64,000 nucleotides of DNA from Lysinibacillus xylanilyticus (GTDB lineage: Bacteria > Bacillota > Bacilli > Bacillales_A > Planococcaceae): assembly GCF_001708185.1 (NCBI RefSeq), contig NZ_MDDN01000002.1:598857-662856 (forward strand), in the 5' to 3' direction. Positions 46,066-54,137 of this stretch are shown here, piece after piece; position 1 is the first letter of the stretch, and each line of letters begins with the position of its first letter. The notes under the pieces are model-generated. The model had not been told where the DNA came from and made no database searches. It saw nothing but the letters and a program-made list of their open reading frames with translations. A program made the position numbers and the translations under genes.

Positions 46066-47817
46066 TTATTTTAAATTATGAGAAAGCTCCGTAAAAATAA
46101 CCCCTAGCGCATATGCACCAGCATCCGGATATCCTAGGCTTCTTTCACCAACTGTACCCGCACGACCCATTCGAGCAACAATTTCTTTTGTATATTCCGC
46201 TCCTTTAACAGCAGCCTCTGCCCCGTTTTCAAAAGCTGTTTTAATATCCGTACCAGCTGCAGCGCTTTCTAACCAAGCATTTACACAAGGTACAAACGCA
46301 TCTACAAGCGTTTTATCGCCTACCTCTGCTCCTCTTCCGAAAGAGCGCTCACCGACAGACTGTATACCTTTTAGTGTAGCTTGTAACATTTCAGCAAACT
46401 CTCCGACTGTTAATGCCATTTTTTCTTCTACAGCTTTACTTGCAGCTCGGAAAGCTCCGCCCCAAATCGGACCAGAAGCTCCTCCGCAATGTTCCATAAT
46501 TATCATCGAACACGCATCCAGGAAAGTTCCAATATTTAAATGTTCTTGATTTAGAATCGAGCTCCATCCTCGTTTCAATTGCTTAAATCCTTTAGCGACA
46601 CTCATCCCGAAATCGCCATCACCTGCATGGGTATCCAATTCGCAGAAAGGCACTTCGTTCTTGATAATAATTTCGCTCATTTTATCTACGAGATAAATTA
46701 TATTGTTTAATGTGATTACCTCATTTTTGATGATAGCGTGTTCTTCCTCTGTTTCCGTCTCAAAAAAAACTCGCTTCTCTTCTACGTGATCATTAATATC
46801 TACGTATTCTACACTCTCAACCGGTCCATCTACCTTAAATGCAGGCGTATTACATTCTTTCGATAGTAATGCTTTCAGCTCATCATCTAGTTTCATTACT
46901 GTTAGAGAAATCCCAGCCATATCAATACTTGTCATGTAATTGCCGACAAACGTTCTATTGATTCGAATATTACTTTTACTCAACTCTCTAGTAACTGCAT
47001 TGTTAAACAGATAAAGTTCTTGCAGAGGTGTACCACCAAATCCATTTATTAGGATAGCAATTTCATCCTCTTCAACTAGTCCTAAATCTTTCATAAGGTC
47101 ATTTGTCATGCGGAAGGCTAATTCATCTGCGGTCATCATTTTTTCACGTTTTCTTCCTGGCTCTCCATGAATACCGACACCATATTCCATCTCATCTTCA
47201 CCCAATTTGAAAGTTGGTGATCCACTAGCTGGCACCGTACAGGAAGTTAGTGCTAGACCAATTGTTCGAACATTTGCCGCTGCTTTTTCCGTCACAGCTT
47301 TGACCTGCATTAAATCCATACCTTCTTCTGCAGCTGCACCAGCGATTTTATGTACCAACACAACTCCCGCAACACCGCGTCGTCCTACTGTATAAAGACT
47401 ATCTTCTACTGCAATATCATCATCTACGCGGACATACTCTACTTGAATGCCATCCTCAGAAGCTAATTGAGCACCATTTTTAAAGTTCATAATATCTCCG
47501 CTATAATTTTTAATAATAAGCAGTGTACCTTTTTTGCTAGCTGTTGCTTTAATTGCTTGATATACCTGTATTTGTGAAGGAGAAGCAAAGACGTCACCGC
47601 ATACTGCAGCGTCCAACATCCCTTTTCCGACTAACCCCGCATGTGCCGGTTCATGTCCACTACCGCCACCGCTAATTAAAGTTACCTTATTCTCATTCAT
47701 TTCTTTTTTCTTAATTACTTTATATATTTTTAACAACTCAAGTTCTGGATGAGCCATAACCATCCCATTGCACATTTCCATAACGAGTGTTTCAGGTGAA
47801 TTCATAATTTTCTTCAT
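46066..47817 (-). CDS. ATP-dependent dihydroxyacetone kinase (DhaK-DhaL fusion)
   Basis: 583 residues joining a DhaK domain (about 1-330) and a DhaL domain (about 375-583), the arrangement of single-subunit ATP-using kinases rather than the PTS-dependent DhaKLM. DhaK: SGGGSGHEPAHAGLVGKGMLDAAVCG near 51-76, and the covalent-substrate histidine in GVGIHGEPGR near 221. DhaL: the Mg-ATP loop LDTHAGDGDFGMSV near 399-412 and GGASGPIWGGAF near 448. It feeds dihydroxyacetone into glycolysis. GAGGAGG ribosome site. A cre-like site lies 140 bp upstream, which fits catabolite control. Confidence 0.93.
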   Translation of the reverse strand: MKKIMNSPETLVMEMCNGMVMAHPELELLKIYKVIKKKEMNENKVTLISGGGSGHEPAHAGLVGKGMLDAAVCGDVFASPSQIQVYQAIKATASKKGTLLIIKNYSGDIMNFKNGAQLASEDGIQVEYVRVDDDIAVEDSLYTVGRRGVAGVVLVHKIAGAAAEEGMDLMQVKAVTEKAAANVRTIGLALTSCTVPASGSPTFKLGEDEMEYGVGIHGEPGRKREKMMTADELAFRMTNDLMKDLGLVEEDEIAILINGFGGTPLQELYLFNNAVTRELSKSNIRINRTFVGNYMTSIDMAGISLTVMKLDDELKALLSKECNTPAFKVDGPVESVEYVDINDHVEEKRVFFETETEEEHAIIKNEVITLNNIIYLVDKMSEIIIKNEVPFCELDTHAGDGDFGMSVAKGFKQLKRGWSSILNQEHLNIGTFLDACSMIIMEHCGGASGPIWGGAFRAASKAVEEKMALTVGEFAEMLQATLKGIQSVGERSFGRGAEVGDKTLVDAFVPCVNAWLESAAAGTDIKTAFENGAEAAVKGAEYTKEIVARMGRAGTVGERSLGYPDAGAYALGVIFTELSHNLK

Positions 47818-47956
47818 TTTTATTCCTCCTCTGTAAGCTTTGTTACATTCTTTGCAGCCTATTTCGTATCCATACTTCTATAATTATTCACAGGAGATTC
47901 CTGCTATGATATGATTCCTATTATTTGAAAGCATATTCTTAATGATTATAGTAAAA

Positions 47957-47970
47957 TGAAAGCGTTTTAT
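47957..47970. promoter_or_regulatory. cre-like CcpA site
   Basis: TGAAAGCGTTTTAT matches the consensus TGWAANCGNTNWCA at all defined positions except the last two. It lies between the dihydroxyacetone kinase gene and a divergent short reading frame. Confidence 0.5.
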
Positions 47971-47984
47971 CGTAGAAGGACAAA

Positions 47985-48104
47985 ATGAACAATTTGCCTA
48001 AAGACACTCACCCTTCATTAACGAATATAATTGCGGGGATGACTATAATGACCTCTCAGGCAGTTCATCTCCCACCTAACTTCTTTGCTTTCGCTAGATT
48101 TTGA
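47985..48104 (+). pseudogene. Truncated reading frame divergent from the kinase gene
   Basis: An ATG with a good ribosome site (AGAAGGACAAA) and the cre-like site upstream opens a 39-residue frame whose first ~25 residues (MNNLPKDTHPSLTNIIAGM...) look protein-like; the frame then runs into repeat sequence at about 48062 and stops. Best read as a gene start whose body has been lost or replaced by the repeat. It could also be a chance frame. No family recognised. Confidence 0.35.
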
Positions 48105-48175
48105 GGTAGGAGACTTGTACCTAATGCTTCGCTTTCAATAAGATAAATTACTGCCCGTTAGGTTGGGATAAAGTG
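48062..48175. repeat. Inverted-repeat element related to the one at 20.1 kb
   Basis: TTCATCTCCCACCTAAC ... TTGAGGTAGGAGACTT ... GCCCGTTAGGTTGGGATAAA. CCTAAC can pair with GTTAGG, and TCTCC.ACCT with AGGT.GGAGA. The TTCATCTC.CAC...GAGGTAGGAG core is shared with 20095-20130 in reverse orientation. Confidence 0.55.
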
Positions 48176-48181
48176 AAATTT

Positions 48182-48214
48182 TAATCGGTGGGGATTCTTC
48201 ATCCCCACCGATTA
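48182..48214 (-). terminator. Terminator overlapping the SulP stop codon
   Basis: TAATCGGTGGGGAT / ATCCCCACCGATTA perfect 14-bp stem, followed on the minus strand by T-rich sequence. Same hairpin family as the asnB terminator at 35763-35797. Confidence 0.8.
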
Positions 48215-49978
48215 GTCTTCACCAATCAGGCAGCTAGGGGCAGTTACTTTATTTACTGTCCCTTTATCGCGAGATAATTCCTGACATTCACGGAAAGCAA
48301 AGTGCTTACACCCGATACATTTATTTATATCTAAATAGCTTAAAGCTTTATTAATTGCTTCTCCTGTATGCGGATAGAAATTATCCTCACCAATCTCATC
48401 ATATAAGCCATTGTTTTGTAATGCTAATTTCAATTCATCTTGAACACCTGTAACTAAAATAGTTTCACCCCGGGCTTTAAAATTCCGGACGAAATTACCA
48501 AAATATGTCTCACCTGTTGTATCCAAAAAGGGCACTTTACTCATACGTAATATCAAAACTTTTTTTTGTTGTTGAACGGAACCTACAATTGCCTCCTCAA
48601 AATTTTGAGCTGCGCCAAAGAAAAGAGGACCCTCAATTGTATAAATACTAATTTGTGGACAGTCACGCTTCTGATGAACTACATGTGATTGTACCTTCCC
48701 ACTCTCTTTCGAATGATCCGGTAATACCTTTGTTACTACAAGCTTTTCGCTCATACGCTTTGCAAATAATACAACGGCTAACACAAGCCCCACCTCTACA
48801 GCTAATGTTAAGCTTGTGAAAACAGTCAGTAAAAACGTAATCATCAAGACCAGGGAATCTCCTGATTTCAATTTAAGGATATGCGCAAAATGTTTTTGCT
48901 CACTCATATTCCAAGCTACAACCATTAAAACTGGCGCCATACTAGCCAATGGGATATGTGAAGCAACTGGTGCTAATAATAATAAAGTGACTAATACAAA
49001 TACGCCATGGATAACACCTGACATTGGTGATGCTGCACCTGTTTTAATATTTGTCGCAGTACGGGCAATAGCACCCGTTGCAGGAATCCCCCCAAATAAA
49101 GGCGTTACAATATTAGCAATCCCTTGACCAATAAGTTCTCGGTTACTATTATGTTTTGTATTTGTCATCCCATCCGCTACTACCGCTGATAGAAGGGATT
49201 CAATTCCACCAAGCATAGCAATCACAAATGCTGGGCCAATAAGTAGCTGAATTCGCTCGAATGTGATTTCTGGAATTGCAAAATCCGGTAATGTATTTGG
49301 AATTACTCCATAGGCTGTTGCTATTGTGGCCACTTGTCCAGAAAAAAAGAACGTTGCAACAAGTGTAGAAACAACAATGCCTGCTAACGCCGCAGGTACT
49401 TTAGGTAAAACTTTCGGTGTAATTAATATAATGACAAGACTAATAATTGCCGTTAAAACACTATAAAAACTTGTAGTATTAATATGCGTAACAATTTCTT
49501 TTATATTGTCAATAAAATACTCATGATTTTTAACATTTTTCAAACCCAAGAAATTGGCAATTTGACCTGTAAAAATACTAACAGCAATTCCAGCTGTAAA
49601 ACCTATCGTCACGGGACGTGGGATAAATTTTATTAATGAGCCTAGTTTAAAAATACCCATTAAGCACAACATAACCCCGGCCATTAATCCAGCAATTAGT
49701 AAGTTTTCATAGCCATACGAAATGACGATCCCTAGCAGAATTGGCACAAACGCCCCTGTAGGTCCCCCAATTTGATATTTCGACCCACCAAAAATAGAAA
49801 TAAGTATACCAGCAATAAAAGCTGTATATATGCCATACTCGGGTTTAACGCCTGACGCAATGGCAAAGGACATTGCAAGTGGTATTGCCACAATCCCGAC
49901 AATAATCCCTGATATTAAATCTTTCTTTAAGTGATGAATAGAATACCCTTCATATCTCCCCGTAAACAGTGACTTCAT
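48212..49978 (-). CDS. SulP-family anion transporter with STAS domain and C-terminal cysteine motif
   Basis: 588 residues. The N-terminal ~400 residues hold about 10-12 membrane helices with the SLC26/SulP pattern (GIVAIPLAMSFAIASGVKPEYGIYTAFIAGI, GGSKYQIGGPTGAFVPIL). A STAS domain follows at about 440-545 (ISIYTIEGPLFFGAAQNFEEA...RMSKVPFLDTTGE). SulP proteins carry sulfate, bicarbonate or other anions. Unusual: the last ~35 residues contain four cysteines (CIGCKHFAFREC...SCL), a possible metal or Fe-S site outside the normal SulP plan. The ArsR-family gene 44 bp upstream is probably in the same operon. Confidence 0.88.
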   Translation of the reverse strand: MKSLFTGRYEGYSIHHLKKDLISGIIVGIVAIPLAMSFAIASGVKPEYGIYTAFIAGILISIFGGSKYQIGGPTGAFVPILLGIVISYGYENLLIAGLMAGVMLCLMGIFKLGSLIKFIPRPVTIGFTAGIAVSIFTGQIANFLGLKNVKNHEYFIDNIKEIVTHINTTSFYSVLTAIISLVIILITPKVLPKVPAALAGIVVSTLVATFFFSGQVATIATAYGVIPNTLPDFAIPEITFERIQLLIGPAFVIAMLGGIESLLSAVVADGMTNTKHNSNRELIGQGIANIVTPLFGGIPATGAIARTATNIKTGAASPMSGVIHGVFVLVTLLLLAPVASHIPLASMAPVLMVVAWNMSEQKHFAHILKLKSGDSLVLMITFLLTVFTSLTLAVEVGLVLAVVLFAKRMSEKLVVTKVLPDHSKESGKVQSHVVHQKRDCPQISIYTIEGPLFFGAAQNFEEAIVGSVQQQKKVLILRMSKVPFLDTTGETYFGNFVRNFKARGETILVTGVQDELKLALQNNGLYDEIGEDNFYPHTGEAINKALSYLDINKCIGCKHFAFRECQELSRDKGTVNKVTAPSCLIGED

Positions 49979-50022
49979 CTATAAATCTTCCCTTCAAAAA
50001 GGTAAATGTTTCATAATAAACG

Positions 50023-50367
50023 CTACATATCCTCTTCATTTTCGTTAATAGCCATCTCTTCTAATCTTGTAATTGTATTTATTAAGTGATTGTTGAAAAT
50101 ATCCTTTGCTATACTAAGTAATTCAACAATCATCGGATCACTTAAAGAATAGTAAACTTTTTTACCCTCTTTCATCCCATACACGATATTTTTCCCTCGT
50201 AATACACTTAATTGCTGAGAAACAGCTGAGCCCTCTTTTTCTAAGCAGCTTTGAATCTCGTTGACACTTTTTTTACCATCAACTAGTAATTCCAATATTC
50301 TGATTCGTAATGGATGTGCTAAAGCTTTAAAAAAATCTGCCTTAAATTGTTGTAAGCTCTCTTCCAC
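50023..50367 (-). CDS. ArsR/SmtB-family transcriptional regulator
   Basis: 114 residues from GTG at 50367 (GGAGGG six bases upstream). Winged helix-turn-helix with the ArsR pattern FKALAHPLRIRILELLVDGKKSVNEIQSCLEKEGSAVSQQLSVLRGKNIVYGMKEGKKVYYSLSD. Only one cysteine (in QSCLEK) is present and no standard metal-site CXC, so it may not be a classical metal sensor. It sits directly upstream of the SulP gene and just downstream of a perfect palindrome, so it most likely represses its own operon. The inducing signal is unknown. Confidence 0.88.
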   Translation of the reverse strand: MEESLQQFKADFFKALAHPLRIRILELLVDGKKSVNEIQSCLEKEGSAVSQQLSVLRGKNIVYGMKEGKKVYYSLSDPMIVELLSIAKDIFNNHLINTITRLEEMAINENEEDM

Positions 50368-50395
50368 ATAGATCCCTCCACGGAACTTCATCTTT

Positions 50396-50419
50396 ACATA
50401 TTCAAATATTTGAATATGT
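50396..50419. promoter_or_regulatory. 24-bp perfect palindrome, probable ArsR operator
   Basis: ACATATTCAAATATTTGAATATGT, symmetric over all 24 bases, 29 bp before the ArsR GTG. Contains ATTC-N8-GAAT, the spacing reported for operators of some ArsR-family sulfide/persulfide sensors. Overlaps the likely promoter. Confidence 0.7.
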
Positions 50420-50469
50420 ATGATTGATTCTACGCTACAATATCTTTACTTTCAAGAGTAAACATTAAA

Positions 50470-50512
50470 AAACGAGCAAAAAACGTGTCTCCCACACAGT
50501 TTTTGCTCGTTT
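50470..50512 (-). terminator. Terminator of the MFS gene
   Basis: AAACGAGCAAAA / TTTTGCTCGTTT perfect 12-bp stem with an inner GTGT..ACAC pair, 26 bp beyond the stop. Confidence 0.8.
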
Positions 50513-50537
50513 CCGGAATTTTTTTGTTAAATTTAAC

Positions 50538-51719
50538 CTATTGATCTGTCACTGTTTTATTCTTTCGTAAAGGATAATCATAGATAAGACATGGAATAAT
50601 CGCAAACAATACTATAATTACTAGGATTAATACGAGTACAATCATGCCAAACTGATCGACCATAATACCACCAAATAGAGGACCTATCATACGACCTGCT
50701 GTTGCCGCACTATTGATAATCCCTTGATAAAAGCCCTGACGTCCTTTTGGTGCAAGCTGATTGGCGATGGTAGGTAAAGCGGGCGTATAAAACATTTCGC
50801 CAAACGTTAACACAACCATGGCGGCAGCAAACATTTTAAAATCACTAGCAAAGGCAATAATTCCAAAAGATAACGCGATAAGGACAATACCAAATACTAA
50901 TTGTCGCTTCAATTTATTTTCCCAACGCTTCACTAATGGTGCAATTAACGACTGCCCTAAAACAATAAGCAGGCCATTAATAGTCCAAAGTAAGCTGTAC
51001 TGTTTCAATCCTAATCCTAGATCTTGCGTATAAGAAGAAATAGTTGCGCTCCATTGTGAATAAGCTAACCAGCATAGCACAGAGGATGAACTTACAATTA
51101 ATAATGCATAAAACGGTGCTTTATTAATAATTCGTTTACTTTCACTTACTACATTTTTCGGTGCAATGCTACCTTCTTCTAATCGCTTAAAAGTAAATAA
51201 CGCTATAAAAAAGAACAAAATATACATGACTAAGTTGACCTTAAATACATAGTCAAACTGGTAATCAGCAACAACCCCGGCAAGTGCAGGTCCAATTGCC
51301 ACTCCTAAATTTTGAGCTAAATAAATGGCGTTAAAGGCCTTCCGTCCACCCTCAGGCCACGCAGTTCCAGCTAAAGCAAACATTCCAGGGAATACGATAC
51401 CTCCACTAAAGCCAAGTATCGTTAAGAACCATACATAATGTGGCCATCCGTGCCAAATCGTTAAACCAATTAATGAGGCAATCGGCAAAAGAATGCCAAA
51501 CATTATTGATTTATAGCCCCCTATTCTATCAAATAAATAACCACCTAATAGATTTCCCAATACGCCAGCAGCAGAATTCAACATCAACACAAAGCCAGCC
51601 ATCGCAAGCGACTTCCCTAAATGATCGTGCAAGTAAATGGCGTTTAAAGGCCATAAAAAAGAGTTGCCCGTTGTGTTCACAAGCATTCCGATAATTAAAA
51701 ACCACACACTTTTTGGCAT
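50538..51719 (-). CDS. Major facilitator superfamily transporter (DHA1 type)
   Basis: 393 residues, 12 probable membrane segments. The MFS signature GGYLFDRIGGYKSIMFGI follows TM2 (about residues 59-76), and a proline/glycine-rich TM5 (AQNLGVAIGPALAGVVADY) carries the antiporter-type motif G-x-x-x-G-P. This supports a drug or metabolite exporter; the substrate is unknown. It is distinct from the MFS gene at 29.8 kb. GGAGGTCATTCT ribosome site, single-gene unit with its own terminator. Confidence 0.86.
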   Translation of the reverse strand: MPKSVWFLIIGMLVNTTGNSFLWPLNAIYLHDHLGKSLAMAGFVLMLNSAAGVLGNLLGGYLFDRIGGYKSIMFGILLPIASLIGLTIWHGWPHYVWFLTILGFSGGIVFPGMFALAGTAWPEGGRKAFNAIYLAQNLGVAIGPALAGVVADYQFDYVFKVNLVMYILFFFIALFTFKRLEEGSIAPKNVVSESKRIINKAPFYALLIVSSSSVLCWLAYSQWSATISSYTQDLGLGLKQYSLLWTINGLLIVLGQSLIAPLVKRWENKLKRQLVFGIVLIALSFGIIAFASDFKMFAAAMVVLTFGEMFYTPALPTIANQLAPKGRQGFYQGIINSAATAGRMIGPLFGGIMVDQFGMIVLVLILVIIVLFAIIPCLIYDYPLRKNKTVTDQ

Positions 51720-51888
51720 AGAATGACCTCCATTATTTCGATACTCTAAATAGTTAGTTTATGTTGAAAAATACAAAAGCACAAGAAAAATAATTTTACT
51801 CTTTTTACATAGACTTAAGAATGCTTTTAATGCAGGTGTTTTTAGTGTAGGTTACGTAAAGCCCTCTATGATTTGCGCTTGTGGATGT

Positions 51889-52010
51889 CCTTTTCGCTCA
51901 GCTATCACCACGATTCACTCCGGTCATTATCCTTTTCGCTCGGCTACCACCATGATTCGCTCCGGTCATTATCCATCGCTCGGCTACCCCATCCATTTGC
52001 ACCAGTCGTC
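51889..52010. repeat. Tandem 42-bp repeat, two full copies and a partial one
   Basis: CCTTTTCGCTC.GCTA... units at 51889-51930 and 51931-51972 differ at a handful of positions; a shortened third copy starts at 51973. Each ends CTCCGGTCATTAT. In the 407-bp gap before ytqA; the rest of the gap shows nothing else. Confidence 0.8.
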
Positions 52011-52126
52011 TTATTTTTTCGCTCAGCTCTCCCAGTATTAAATAGTAAAGTCCTTAATAATAAATTCTTACCTCATGACGGAACCATTGACACATGATAA
52101 AATATAGTGTTAGAGGAGTGAAATAA

Positions 52127-53083
52127 ATGACAGAAACAAACTTTCCTTTTCCTTCAGACGGGAAAAGATATTATACATGGAATCGCTATTTACGTGAGCA
52201 ATTTGGTCATAAAGTTTTTAAAGTAGCGCTTGATGCAGGTTTTGACTGCCCAAACCGTGATGGTACAGTTGCCTTTGGAGGCTGTACGTTTTGTAGTGCA
52301 GCAGGTTCTGGTGATTTTGCCGGCAACAAAGTGGATCCGATCGAGGTGCAATTTGCTGAAATCCGTGACAAAATGCATCAAAAATGGAAGGACGGCAAAT
52401 ACATGGCCTATTTCCAGGCATATACAAATACACATGCACCACTACCAGTATTAAAGGAAAAATTTGAGGCAGCTCTGGCCCAAGAGGGTGTTGTTGGATT
52501 ATCCATCGCAACTCGCCCAGACTGTTTGCCAGATGATGTTGTCGAGTATTTAGCTGAATTAAACGAACGCACATATTTATGGATTGAACTAGGACTTCAA
52601 ACTGTGCATGAAAAAACAGCAAATCTCATAAATCGTGCCCACGATTATGCAACATATGTAGAAGGTGTTGAAAAGCTACGGAAGCATGGTATTCGTGTAT
52701 GCTCGCATATTATTAATGGCCTTCCTCTTGAAGACTATGACATGATGATGGAAACTGCTCGCGAGGTAGCAAAGCTTGATGTACAAGGCATTAAAATTCA
52801 TTTACTGCACCTTTTAAAAGGCACACCTATGGTTAAGCAATATGAAAAGGGTATGTTAGAATTTTTAGATCAGGAGGTTTACACAAAGCTAGTAGCAGAT
52901 CAACTTGAAATTCTACCACCAGATATGGTTATTCATCGTATCACAGGCGATGGACCAATTGATTTAATGATTGGTCCGATGTGGAGTGTTAATAAATGGG
53001 AAGTATTAAATGGAATTGATGCTGAACTTGAACGCCGCGGAAGCTGGCAAGGGAAATTTTATAAAGCTGAGGTTGTGAAATGA
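52127..53083 (+). CDS. ytqA: YtqA (MnmL), TIGR01212-family radical SAM protein
   Basis: 318 residues. The radical SAM cluster is carried by CPNRDGTVAFGGCTFC near residues 40-55, with two of the cysteines in the GCTFC end. GIKIHLLHLLKGTPMVKQYE near 220-240 is typical of the TIGR01212 group. In B. subtilis YtqA (proposed name MnmL) acts with YtqB/MnmM in finishing the mnm5 group on wobble uridine of tRNA. Its stop overlaps the ytqB start (ATGA at 53080-53083), which supports a joint pathway. AGAGGAGTG ribosome site. Confidence 0.9.
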   Translation: MTETNFPFPSDGKRYYTWNRYLREQFGHKVFKVALDAGFDCPNRDGTVAFGGCTFCSAAGSGDFAGNKVDPIEVQFAEIRDKMHQKWKDGKYMAYFQAYTNTHAPLPVLKEKFEAALAQEGVVGLSIATRPDCLPDDVVEYLAELNERTYLWIELGLQTVHEKTANLINRAHDYATYVEGVEKLRKHGIRVCSHIINGLPLEDYDMMMETAREVAKLDVQGIKIHLLHLLKGTPMVKQYEKGMLEFLDQEVYTKLVADQLEILPPDMVIHRITGDGPIDLMIGPMWSVNKWEVLNGIDAELERRGSWQGKFYKAEVVK

Positions 53084-53658
53084 AGCTACAACGCGTTTTA
53101 CAATATGCTCAACAGCTAATAAAGGATACAGTTGCCGATGGAGATACTGTGGTGGATGCAACTGCAGGAAACGGCCATGACACATTGTTTTTAGCACAAC
53201 TTGTCGGTGATGAAGGTCAAGTCTACGCCTTTGATGTTCAAAAGAGCGCAGTCGATGCAACTCTCCATCGGCTTTTAGATAATGGCTTAGAGCATCGTGC
53301 ACTTGTTTTACACAGGGGACATGAAGAAATAGCCAAATATGTACACAAACAAGTAGCTGCTGCAATTTTTAATCTTGGTTATTTGCCTGGTAGTGATCAT
53401 GACATTATTACAAAGCCAAATACTACGATACAAGCACTTCAGGATTTGTTAAAATTGCTCAAAGTCGGTGGTCTTATACTCCTTGTCATTTATCACGGTC
53501 ATCCGGGTGGCAAGGAAGAACGTGATACAGTGATAGAATATGTCAGTCAACTTCCCCAAAAATATGTACATGTATTAAAATACGAGTTTCTAAATCAACA
53601 AAATGATCCACCCTTTGTTATTGCTTTAGAAAAAATGAAAGATTACCCTTTAATCTAA
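53080..53658 (+). CDS. mnmM: YtqB (MnmM), tRNA 5-aminomethyl-uridine methyltransferase
   Basis: 192-residue class I SAM methyltransferase. SAM loop VVDATAGNGHDTLFLA (residues 25-40), YAFDVQKSAVDAT strand, and FNLGYLPGSDHD near 105, the NxGYLPGxD motif of this family. MnmM converts nm5(s2)U34 to mnm5(s2)U34 in tRNA of Gram-positive bacteria. Translationally coupled to ytqA. A terminator follows, then a structured repeat. Confidence 0.9.
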   Translation: MKLQRVLQYAQQLIKDTVADGDTVVDATAGNGHDTLFLAQLVGDEGQVYAFDVQKSAVDATLHRLLDNGLEHRALVLHRGHEEIAKYVHKQVAAAIFNLGYLPGSDHDIITKPNTTIQALQDLLKLLKVGGLILLVIYHGHPGGKEERDTVIEYVSQLPQKYVHVLKYEFLNQQNDPPFVIALEKMKDYPLI

Positions 53659-53667
53659 TCCATTTAC

Positions 53668-53701
53668 GCCCGAAATAAGATAAGTATTTCGGGCTTTTTT
53701 T
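53668..53701 (+). terminator. Terminator of ytqAB
   Basis: GCCCGAAATA / TATTTCGGGC perfect 10-bp stem followed by TTTTTTT. Confidence 0.88.
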
Positions 53702-53710
53702 GAGGCTTCT

Positions 53711-54031
53711 CACCATAACGTGGAGTTGATTTCCTTTCCGACTGGGCGCTTTGCCGCTGTCGCTTCGCTTTCGCACAGATAAAACATTTGCCGCTGCCGC
53801 TTCGCTTTCGCACAGAGCAAAGCTTCCTAGGGGCGTCCGATGAGCCGCTTGGGCCAACAGATGTTTTTTGCGCGAAAGCGTAGTGCTAACGTAGCGGCAG
53901 CAGAGGGTTTTGTTTGTGCGAAAGCGCAGCGACAGCAACAGCACCGATGTTGGTCACGAAGGCGTTATCACAGGACGTGATGGTTTTAGCCTTCGTTCCT
54001 CTAGCGCTAATCCCCAAGGAGTCGCCCAGTC
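53711..54031. repeat. Structured repeat, type 1, cleanest complete copy
   Basis: Left flank CACCATAACGTGGAGTTGAT; terminal repeats GACTGGGCG (53740-53748) and CGCCCAGTC (54023-54031). Inside: GGGCCAACAGATG ... CCGATGTTGG stem around a short array of GCGAAAGCG-containing units, then the nested hairpin (ACGAAGGC 53956-53963 / GCCTTCGT 53989-53996; inner ATCAC 53967-53971 / GTGAT 53977-53981; loop AGGAC 53972-53976). Confidence 0.88.
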
Positions 54032-54083
54032 GTAACGAAGATCACCTTACTCAGAACCACCAGGATTTTATTTTATAAAAAAT

Positions 54084-54128
54084 AAAAAGCTATCTAATAG
54101 AATATTACAATCTATTAGATAGCTTTTT
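54084..54128 (-). terminator. Terminator of the symporter gene
   Basis: AAAAAGCTATCTAATAGA / TCTATTAGATAGCTTTTT perfect 18-bp stem, immediately after the stop. Confidence 0.88.
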
Positions 54129-54137
54129 CTTTATTAT

